From the NCBI GenBank assembly GCA_021796175.1, contig JAJYOM010000107.1:1-5744 (forward strand): a stretch of DNA of 5,744 bases, given 5' to 3'. This DNA is from Thermoplasmata archaeon (GTDB taxonomy: Archaea > Thermoplasmatota > Thermoplasmata > Sysuiplasmatales > Sysuiplasmataceae). A program made the position numbers and the translations under genes. Below the pieces are notes generated by a model, which saw nothing but the letters and a program-made list of their open reading frames with translations, did not search any database and was not told where the DNA came from. Below, one piece after another: positions 1-5,623 of the stretch. Every line of letters begins with the position of its first letter. Position 1 is the stretch's first letter.

Positions 1-272
1 TTGTTCAGCAGCCCCCTGTCAATCAGATCCCTGATAACCTTCCTGAGCCCGGCTGCAATCAGCGCTCCTGAGAGACCCAGTATTACAGTGGGCCTGTCCC
101 TGTCGGTGAGCATGTTCTCATACACTTCGGCAGCACTGCCGATATTTCTGGCCTGAATAGAGGCCGACTTGAATGCCTCGACAAGTTCGGTTATGCTTTC
201 CGCACTTTCCAGATCTATGCTCCTGACAGGTGTTGAAAGCAGCGACTTTCTGGACACGCCCGCTTTGGCCAT
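1..272 (-). CDS. dys: Deoxyhypusine synthase, N-terminal 90 residues (runs off the left edge)
   Basis: Reading leftward from an ATG at 272 gives 90 open codons with no stop before the window edge, so the C-terminal part lies outside. Deoxyhypusine synthase transfers the aminobutyl group of spermidine to a lysine of translation factor aIF5A, using NAD, in the cytoplasm. The call rests on the segment at residues 64-80, which contains ILGLSGALIAAGLRKVI. This is the characteristic first glycine-rich strand-turn-helix of archaeal deoxyhypusine synthases, preceded by the usual EMLxD-like stretch (here ENMLTDRD, residues 52-59). The catalytic lysine and most NAD contacts would lie further along and cannot be checked. 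A short N-terminal extension of about 17 residues before the conserved SIDL stretch is ordinary for the family. The gene is divergent from ribA, and a TATA-like box about 30 bases upstream fits a leaderless or very short-leader mRNA. Confidence 0.88.
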   Translation of the reverse strand, partial: MAKAGVSRKSLLSTPVRSIDLESAESITELVEAFKSASIQARNIGSAAEVYENMLTDRDRPTVILGLSGALIAAGLRKVIRDLIDRGLLN

Positions 273-299
273 TTTATCACGAGTCAAACAGGGAGGGCA

Positions 300-307
300 T
301 TAATAAA
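300..307 (-). promoter_or_regulatory. TATA-like box for deoxyhypusine synthase
   Basis: On the minus strand this reads TTTATTAA, centred about 31 bases before the ATG at 272. Archaeal TATA boxes normally sit about 25 bases before transcription start, so the mRNA would begin within a few bases of the start codon. No convincing Shine-Dalgarno sequence lies between box and ATG, in keeping with a near-leaderless message. The adjoining AT-rich bases up to about 320 could also serve the divergent ribA, but no clear plus-strand box can be assigned. Confidence 0.5.
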
Positions 308-371
308 CTGAATCAATAAGGAGTGCACGTCGTGCCGTACAGTCCGACATCCTTAAGTCATCGGCATGAGT

Positions 372-391
372 GCTATCAGGTGGCTGATAGC
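372..391. promoter_or_regulatory. Perfect 8-bp inverted repeat upstream of ribA (operator or leader hairpin)
   Basis: The bases GCTATCAG and CTGATAGC are exact reverse complements separated by the four bases GTGG. They lie 53 bases before the preferred ribA start at 444. If ribA begins at 444, the dyad is non-coding and sits in the promoter or 5' leader, where it could bind a dimeric repressor or fold as an RNA hairpin. If translation begins at the upstream ATG (366), it is just coding sequence. A connection to a riboflavin regulator is possible but not shown by the sequence. Confidence 0.4.
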
Positions 392-443
392 GTTGGTCAG
401 GAAATCGTCCAAGAGTAATGCCAATCAGGGCTACAGAAGAACA

Positions 444-1019
444 ATGGAGGCAAAACTGCCAACACGTTATGGCGAATTTCGTGCAATTGCCTACGGGGAG
501 AAGCAGAACGGCGTCGAGCATCTCGCAATAATAAAGGGTGATGTGCACGGGAGAGAGAATGTGCTGGTCAGGGTCCACAGCGAGTGTGTCACAGGTGATG
601 CACTTGGTTCCTACAGGTGCGATTGCGGCGAACAGCTCAGAAAATCACTCAGGCGGATAGAGAAGAACGGTAACGGAATAGTTCTCTACCTGAGGCAGGA
701 GGGAAGAGGCATAGGGCTGCTGAACAAGGTCGAGGCATACCACATACAGGACCAGGGAATGGATACGGTTGCGGCAAATGTGCTGCTTGGCTTCGAGCCT
801 GATGAGCGCAGTTATGAGGCCGCCGCCTATATTTTCCGGGACCTGGGTGTCAAATCCATTGTGCTGCTGACAAACAATCCCGACAAGGTGGCACAGCTCA
901 AGGATCTTGGCATCAGGGTCACCGGGAGAGAATCGCTCACGGTTCCGGGAAATAGAATTAACTCACATTATCTCAGGACCAAGAGCAGGAAGATGAACCA
1001 TCTCCTCGATGTCCGATGA
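444..1019 (+). CDS. ribA: GTP cyclohydrolase II (riboflavin biosynthesis)
   Basis: This cytoplasmic enzyme opens GTP to 2,5-diamino-6-ribosylamino-4(3H)-pyrimidinone 5'-phosphate, formate and pyrophosphate, the first step of riboflavin synthesis. From the ATG at 444 it is 191 residues (E. coli RibA is 196) and aligns almost throughout, starting with EAKLPT. The three zinc cysteines are present: Cys48 in HSEC, and Cys59 and Cys61 in RCDC. RQEGRGIGLLNK (84-95) is the phosphate/GTP loop. Tyr99, Asp120 and Arg122 match the E. coli catalytic Tyr105, Asp126 and Arg128. There is no DHBP synthase (RibB) domain, so it is monofunctional. The frame stays open to an ATG at 366, which would add 26 basic residues with no family counterpart; I prefer 444 because homology begins there and the extension holds a perfect dyad. 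The stop lies 2 bases from that of the convergent peroxiredoxin gene. The family call is very secure; the exact start is less so. Confidence 0.95.
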   Translation: MEAKLPTRYGEFRAIAYGEKQNGVEHLAIIKGDVHGRENVLVRVHSECVTGDALGSYRCDCGEQLRKSLRRIEKNGNGIVLYLRQEGRGIGLLNKVEAYHIQDQGMDTVAANVLLGFEPDERSYEAAAYIFRDLGVKSIVLLTNNPDKVAQLKDLGIRVTGRESLTVPGNRINSHYLRTKSRKMNHLLDVR

Positions 1020-1021
1020 TT

Positions 1022-1474
<453 letters not shown>

Positions 1475-1512
1475 ATTGTCTACACCAGCGCGGCAGCTAT
1501 CCCCTCCTACGG

Positions 1513-1518
1513 ATAAAA
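1513..1518 (-). promoter_or_regulatory. TATA-like box for the peroxiredoxin gene
   Basis: On the minus strand TTTTAT is centred about 41 bases before the ATG at 1474. Transcription would begin near 1490 and give a leader of roughly 15 bases. A GGAGG-like stretch at about 1502-1508 lies too far from the ATG, and upstream of the predicted start, so it probably does not act as a ribosome site. This placement also argues against translation from the ATG at 1546. Confidence 0.35.
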
Positions 1519-1549
1519 GAATTTTCCTTTTCGGCTGACAGTGCATACA

Positions 1550-1570
1550 GCCGGCAGTCTTCCTGCCGGC
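1550..1570. repeat. GC-rich 8-bp inverted repeat between divergent promoters
   Basis: GCCGGCAG (1550-1557) and CTGCCGGC (1563-1570) are exact reverse complements around a 5-base spacer. The dyad sits between the TATA-like boxes of the divergent peroxiredoxin and flavoprotein genes, 8 bases upstream of the latter's box. It is well placed for a regulator controlling either gene, or as a DNA cruciform. It has no T-run, so it does not look like a terminator. A related pair of GCCGGC sites occurs at 4942-4964. Confidence 0.5.
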
Positions 1571-1578
1571 AGAATTTG

Positions 1579-1586
1579 TTTAAATA
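1579..1586 (+). promoter_or_regulatory. TATA box for the FAD/Fe-S dehydrogenase gene
   Basis: The sequence TTTAAATA is close to the archaeal TATA consensus. It is centred about 33 bases before the ATG at 1616, predicting transcription start near 1608 and a leader of under ten bases. No Shine-Dalgarno sequence is seen in the remaining gap. Confidence 0.6.
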
Positions 1587-1615
1587 TCTCTCTTCGTTTG
1601 TTCAAAAGTGATTGA

Positions 1616-4498
1616 ATGGCCATGCTCGCGTCCGGCGGATTGGAGGAGATATGGAAGAGGCACAGGAGTGAGCTGGAGGGCAGGATTCGCGGTAAGATTG
1701 AGGACTCGGCCATCGGGGTCAGCTCCTATTCAACGAATGCAGGCAACTTCGAAATAACACCGGTGGCGGTTGTGACGCCGGAGAACGCCGATGATGTCGT
1801 CGAAGTCGTGAATTTCTGCAGGAAGTACGGCATAGCAGTTACAGCCAGAGGCTCCGGAACAAGCGTCACCGACGCGGCAATCGGCCCTGGAATTGTCCTT
1901 GATTTCAGCAGGAGCATGAATTCAATACTTGCGCTCGACGTGAAAAACGGCCTGGTCACGGTCGGCGCCGGTATTACCATAGAGTCGCTGAACACGGAGT
2001 TGAGGAAATACGGTATGATGCTGCCGCTTTTTCCTGTAAACGGACTACTGCCCACAGTGGGCGGGTGCCTTGCAACTGACGCAGGGGGATTTCTCGCGGC
2101 TGAATATGGCAGGATGCATGGCATTGTGGTATCGATTGAAGCGGTTGATGCCCGGGGCGAAAGGTTCGAACTCAAGAGGGATTTACCCGGCATGCAGCGG
2201 GCTGATATGGAAATAGTCAGGGCGAAACTTGCTCCGCTCCTGAAGGACAACGTTTCACACAGAGGCACTTGCGGTTACAGGCTCCCCTCCGTCATGGGAG
2301 AAACACCTGATTATGTCGACCTGATGGCCGGCTCCGAAGGCTCTCTTGCAATATTCACATCAATCACGGTCAGCATTGTCCAGAGAATAGATTCATTGCA
2401 AAGCACGCTGACAGTGTTCAGGTCATTAGGCGATGCCTGCAGTTTCGCACGCTCCGCCGGCGGGAGCCTTGTATGCGCCGAATTCCTCGATTCGGCCGCA
2501 CTCAATGCCTTCAGGTCAGTGTTCAGCCTGCCTTCGCTCCCCCGGGAAGCAAAAGCCGGCCTTGTCGCAATCTGGAAGGAACGGGCTGCGCCTCCTGCGG
2601 TGATGAAGAACTGCGGCGCACAGCTGTCCATTGATCTCGCGGGTGAACCGTTTGCAGTTCTTGCGCAGCTGAGCAACGCACTGCACCGGCTCCAGAGACC
2701 TTCGGATTCCGGAAGGTACGTAGTTGCGGCCGAGGGAATTGAAGTCGCACCGGGAAATATCACAGAACTGATAGATGAGCTGGACCGCCTGTCAAGGAGA
2801 TATGCCCTGAACCTTCTCACGTTCGGCCATGCGACGGAGGGTATAGTATACATCAGGCCTTTTCTCGATCTGCGGAAAGCAGATGACAGGCACAAACTTT
2901 CCCGTTTCCTGACTGAGCTCTCATCCTACCTGAAGGAGTCAGGAGGAGCGCTGTCATCGGAGAATGGCCTGGGCATTCAGCTGCGCCCGTACCTCCAAGG
3001 CGCAGTTGAAGAAGACACACTCGCCGCATTTGAGCTGCTGAAAAAGACATTCGATCCGATGCATATACTCGGCGGCCCCAGGTCACTGGAGCCTGGCGGA
3101 CCGATGCCATACAGGTTTGGTCCGGAGCATGACAGGAGGCCATTCAGGCCGCTGCTCAACTGGAATACCAGGGACGTCATATCAAGATTTGATGCACAGC
3201 CTCTGTCAATGATTGAGGAGATAGACGCATGCCACGGCTGCGGCGAGTGCCGCACACTTTCATTCATCGAGACGCAGTGCCCTGTTTACAGGACGATGGG
3301 AAGCGAACTCACCTCTCCGAGGGGAATGGACAATCTGGTCAGGCTCCTGAGCAATATCGGCGGTGTTCCGACTGTTGCCATGTACAGTAATGAGTACATG
3401 CGGTCAATCTATGACTACTGCATCGAGTGCAAAATGTGCGCATCGGAGTGCCCGAGCCATGTAAACACGCCGAAGATTATCATGGAAGCAAGGGCCCAGC
3501 ACGTCAAACGGGTCGGACCCGGCACGATTTCAAGGGCATCAAGATTCTTCTCAGATTACGAGCTCTATACTATGATAGCCTCAAGTGTCGCGAGATTGTC
3601 AAACCGGCTCATACGGTCAAGGAACGCGCGATCAGCGCTGGAACACTCTCTCGGTATAGACAGGCGGAGGAAGATCCCGGAGTTCGACACGGAACCTTTC
3701 GGAGAGTGGTTTGAAAAGCGGGTGGCGAAGCCGGGAATCAAGGGGGAGGTTGCATATTTTGCTGACATCTATGCCAACTATTTCGATTCGAGGGTAGGCA
3801 GGGCAGTGGTTGGCCTCCTTGAAAAGATTGGCTATACCACTCTCTTTCCAAGGCAGCATTTCACAGGTCTGCCACTGATATATCTTGGGATGCTGAGGGA
3901 GGCAAACAAGTACATACTGGAGAACATAAGCAGCCTCTACCCGTATTCGGCAAGGAGCATACCGGTTCTCTGTTCCTCACCCTCGGCTGTCATGGCATTC
4001 AGGAACGATTATCTGAGCGTGGTGGACGACGAGAGATCCAGGGCGCTCTCAAGAACAGCAGTCGATGTCCACGAATTCCTCCACGGTCTGCTGAAGACCG
4101 GCGGGCTGGGGATCGAGCTCAAACCGGTAGCAGGCAGGATACTCTATCATCCTTCCTGTCATTCCAGGGCACTGGGCACCGACCTGATGGTTGCAGAACT
4201 GCTCAGACAGATACCAGGGGCGCAGGTCGAAGTACTTCAGGCGGGCTGCTGCGGTGCAGGCGGCAGTTACGGCTTTGCAAAGGAGACTTTCAGCCTTTCG
4301 ATGGAAATAGGACGGAACGTGTTCCTTGAAGCGGGAAAGGCTGCAAGCCAGAATGTGCTGCTCGTCACCGACGGCGAGGAGTGCGCATTGCAGATCGAGC
4401 AGGCGACAGGGAGGGCACCCGAAATGACACTCCTGCTGCTGGCCAGGGCTGCAGGCATCGGCCTGCCGAAGACTGAAGGCATGCGCCGAAGGAAATGA
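1616..4498 (+). CDS. Fused FAD-binding / iron-sulfur dehydrogenase (GlcD-GlcF, D-lactate or D-2-hydroxyglutarate dehydrogenase-like)
   Basis: This 960-residue protein joins a GlcD-type flavin oxidase to a GlcF/GlpC-type Fe-S part, as in E. coli YdiJ. Such enzymes oxidise 2-hydroxyacids to 2-oxoacids and pass electrons through Fe-S clusters to a quinone or other carrier; they are cytoplasmic or peripheral to the membrane. The FAD-binding-4 domain spans about 43-185 (RGSGTS at 78-83, TVGGCLATDAGG at 147-158). The FAD-oxidase C domain spans about 235-485 (AGSEGSLAIF, 238-247). Two 4Fe-4S motifs follow: Cys539/542/545/555 and Cys602/605/608/612. Two CCG-type domains lie at about 711-800 and 841-930. 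The second is intact (HPSCH 845-849, GCCGAGG 877-883, Cys923). The first has lost its cysteines (FTG 749-751 where CCG is usual; PSA 789-791 for PSC). In the oxidase domain the second His of the metal motif is Tyr412, and the usual GEHG reads SENG (448-451). There is no signal peptide or membrane segment. The substrate cannot be named; architecture is secure. Confidence 0.9.
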   Translation: MAMLASGGLEEIWKRHRSELEGRIRGKIEDSAIGVSSYSTNAGNFEITPVAVVTPENADDVVEVVNFCRKYGIAVTARGSGTSVTDAAIGPGIVLDFSRSMNSILALDVKNGLVTVGAGITIESLNTELRKYGMMLPLFPVNGLLPTVGGCLATDAGGFLAAEYGRMHGIVVSIEAVDARGERFELKRDLPGMQRADMEIVRAKLAPLLKDNVSHRGTCGYRLPSVMGETPDYVDLMAGSEGSLAIFTSITVSIVQRIDSLQSTLTVFRSLGDACSFARSAGGSLVCAEFLDSAALNAFRSVFSLPSLPREAKAGLVAIWKERAAPPAVMKNCGAQLSIDLAGEPFAVLAQLSNALHRLQRPSDSGRYVVAAEGIEVAPGNITELIDELDRLSRRYALNLLTFGHATEGIVYIRPFLDLRKADDRHKLSRFLTELSSYLKESGGALSSENGLGIQLRPYLQGAVEEDTLAAFELLKKTFDPMHILGGPRSLEPGGPMPYRFGPEHDRRPFRPLLNWNTRDVISRFDAQPLSMIEEIDACHGCGECRTLSFIETQCPVYRTMGSELTSPRGMDNLVRLLSNIGGVPTVAMYSNEYMRSIYDYCIECKMCASECPSHVNTPKIIMEARAQHVKRVGPGTISRASRFFSDYELYTMIASSVARLSNRLIRSRNARSALEHSLGIDRRRKIPEFDTEPFGEWFEKRVAKPGIKGEVAYFADIYANYFDSRVGRAVVGLLEKIGYTTLFPRQHFTGLPLIYLGMLREANKYILENISSLYPYSARSIPVLCSSPSAVMAFRNDYLSVVDDERSRALSRTAVDVHEFLHGLLKTGGLGIELKPVAGRILYHPSCHSRALGTDLMVAELLRQIPGAQVEVLQAGCCGAGGSYGFAKETFSLSMEIGRNVFLEAGKAASQNVLLVTDGEECALQIEQATGRAPEMTLLLLARAAGIGLPKTEGMRRRK

Positions 4499-4500
4499 GC

Positions 4501-4941
4501 TCATCTGTCCAGAATTCCCTTTTCCTTCAGTTCCATGAGTACTGCGGTGTATTCCTCCCTGGTCAGCCGCTCCCTGTAGTGCCTGACAGCACTGTACTCC
4601 CCGTTTTCATTTTCCCGGTACGATGCATGCAGCATCATTATTGTGGTTGCCGCGGACAGCCAGTCAAGTTCATGATCCACGAACCATCTCGCAACTTCTG
4701 CATTCTTCAGCTTGCCCGGTTCTGCCGGAGCAAGGAGCGAAAGTCCCCTGCCGAGATCGACAGAGTACGGGCCCCTGAAGTACGTGGAGAATGAATAGTC
4801 AAAACCATCCTCTCCAAGATACTGGAGAAGATACGCTGCTGCCTGAACACGCATCTTCACTCCGAAGTTGTCCCTGTTCTTCACCTGTAAAGTGTCCAGA
4901 TCGAGCACTTTGATGAGAGCCAGGAGCTTTGAATCATTCAT
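4501..4941 (-). CDS. Small YwgA-like (COG3465-type) protein, function unknown
   Basis: This is a 146-residue soluble protein of unknown biochemical role. The pattern of a basic, amphipathic helix with an LQ-like pair leading into YLLQYLG (residues 37-43), then an aromatic strand and FRGPYS (55-60) followed by a helix, matches my memory of the YwgA family. It is related in layout to SocA/Panacea-type (DUF4065) antitoxin domains. The usual KLQK box is altered here to MRVQ (30-33). The C-terminal half is charged and helical, with RLTREEYTAVLMELKEKGIL, which looks like a small winged-helix or helical end. No signal peptide, membrane segment or metal motif is visible. It ends 2 bases from the stop of the convergent flavoprotein gene and is divergent from the GmhB-like gene. 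No toxin-like partner is adjacent, so an antitoxin role is not supported by context. The ATG at 4941 is the first available; family assignment is moderate. Confidence 0.75.
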   Translation of the reverse strand: MNDSKLLALIKVLDLDTLQVKNRDNFGVKMRVQAAAYLLQYLGEDGFDYSFSTYFRGPYSVDLGRGLSLLAPAEPGKLKNAEVARWFVDHELDWLSAATTIMMLHASYRENENGEYSAVRHYRERLTREEYTAVLMELKEKGILDR

Positions 4942-4965
4942 GCCGGCGAACGATGGCTGCCGGCG
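4942..4965. repeat. Pair of TGCCGGCG-type sites in the divergent YwgA-like/gmhB region
   Basis: TGCCGGCG occurs twice as a direct repeat, at 4941-4948 and 4958-4965, 17 bases apart. The core GCCGGC is itself palindromic. The first copy abuts the ATG of the YwgA-like gene, so a bound protein or folded leader would affect that gene most directly. The arrangement on the minus strand, GCCGGCAG followed by a second GCCGGC, resembles the dyad at 1550-1570. Confidence 0.4.
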
Positions 4966-5040
4966 TTAATCTACATTTCCCGTAAAAACATGCGGAAACG
5001 AGGATGCAGCTTAAGCCAAATAGTGGTTTCGGCTGTCCTG

Positions 5041-5049
5041 GAAAAATTC
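5041..5049 (+). promoter_or_regulatory. Weak TATA-like stretch before the GmhB-like gene
   Basis: GAAAAATTC is the AT-rich stretch best placed for a TATA box, centred 26 bases before the ATG at 5071. That spacing would give a leaderless message from 5071. It departs from the TATA consensus, and another AT-rich spot near 5014-5020 could serve instead. Confidence 0.25.
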
Positions 5050-5070
5050 AAGCGGTAAACATGGTTCACG

Positions 5071-5568
5071 ATGTACAGCCGGAACATGGAGAGAACAGTT
5101 TTCATTGACAGGGATGACACGATCATTGTCGACTGCCCGTACTGCAGCAGAAAAGAGGATGTCAGGCTGACGGACGGTGCAGCCGATGCGATACTCATGC
5201 TCAACAGGAGCGGCGTCAGGGTAATTGTACTGACAAACCAGTCGGGAATAGGAAGAGGCTATTTCACGATCGAACAGATGCGTGAGGTCAACGATGAAAT
5301 GAAGCGCCAGCTTGCAGAGAACGGCGCACATGTCGATGCAATCTACTTCTGCCCGCATAGGCCGGAGGACGGCTGCAGCTGCAGGAAGCCGAAGCCGGGC
5401 ATGATAGCTCAGGCAAGACTCGACTATGGCGAATCCGATGAATTTGTCATTGGCGACAGGGACGACATTGACGGCGAAATGGCAAGACGGGCGAATCTGA
5501 AATATGCAATAGTCGGAAGGAGGCACCTGGCAGACATAGTCTCCGACTACCTGTCATCAAGAGTGTGA
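5071..5568 (+). CDS. gmhB: HAD-superfamily phosphatase, GmhB/HisB-N type
   Basis: This cytoplasmic 165-residue phosphatase belongs to the HAD-III group that removes a phosphate from D-glycero-D-manno-heptose 1,7-bisphosphate (GmhB) or from histidinol phosphate (HisB N-domain). All motifs are in order. Motif I is FIDRDDTI (11-18), with nucleophile Asp13 and acid/base Asp15; the residue before Thr17 is Asp16 where Gly is usual. Motif II is LTNQSGIGRG (54-63). The zinc loop has Cys94, His96, Cys102 and Cys104. Motif III is RKPKPGM with Lys106. Motif IV is IGDRDDID (127-134). E. coli GmhB is 191 residues; the difference is a shorter zinc loop and C-terminus. With no histidine-biosynthesis genes nearby, GmhB fits better than HisB, but no heptose-pathway gene is visible either, so the substrate is open. 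A second in-frame ATG at 5086 would start directly at MERTVFIDRD and is a credible alternative. The family is secure. Confidence 0.85.
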   Translation: MYSRNMERTVFIDRDDTIIVDCPYCSRKEDVRLTDGAADAILMLNRSGVRVIVLTNQSGIGRGYFTIEQMREVNDEMKRQLAENGAHVDAIYFCPHRPEDGCSCRKPKPGMIAQARLDYGESDEFVIGDRDDIDGEMARRANLKYAIVGRRHLADIVSDYLSSRV

Positions 5569-5595
5569 TCGGGTCCTTCTAACGAACTCTGATTG

Positions 5596-5602
5596 TATAT
5601 AA
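5596..5602 (+). promoter_or_regulatory. TATA box in the right-hand intergenic tail
   Basis: TATATAA, within TTGTATATAATG, is the closest match to an archaeal TATA box in the window. It begins 28 bases after the end of the GmhB-like gene. Transcription would start near 5624, exactly at the 5' side of the structured segment that follows. The core is nearly symmetric, so direction is not fixed by the box alone; the plus direction is favoured because the other would run antisense into the phosphatase gene. Confidence 0.5.
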
Positions 5603-5623
5603 TGCCTGTAGTTGAAAGTCAAA

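Noticed and set aside
300..578. Minus-strand open frame spanning the dys-ribA promoter region
   Set aside because: It overlaps conserved RibA coding sequence and the dys promoter, and its product has no family pattern.
1475..1546. Extended N-terminus of the peroxiredoxin from ATG 1546
   Set aside because: The 24 additional residues match nothing in the Bcp family and cover the likely TATA box; the ATG at 1474 gives the usual 150-residue length.
1550..1570. Rho-independent style terminator
   Set aside because: The hairpin lies between divergent promoters, is not downstream of any gene, and lacks a T-run.
1726..2268. Long minus-strand open frame opposite the FAD domain (180 residues)
   Set aside because: It is a shadow of the flavoprotein coding strand: composition is Ser/Pro/Thr-rich with no domain signal, and the plus-strand protein there has clear FAD-binding motifs. 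The same applies to minus frames at 2311-2895, 2977-3267 and 4049-4504.
4495..4794. Plus-strand open frame overlapping the YwgA-like gene
   Set aside because: It overlaps the minus-strand gene that has a family-like motif (FRGPYS), and its own product shows nothing recognisable.
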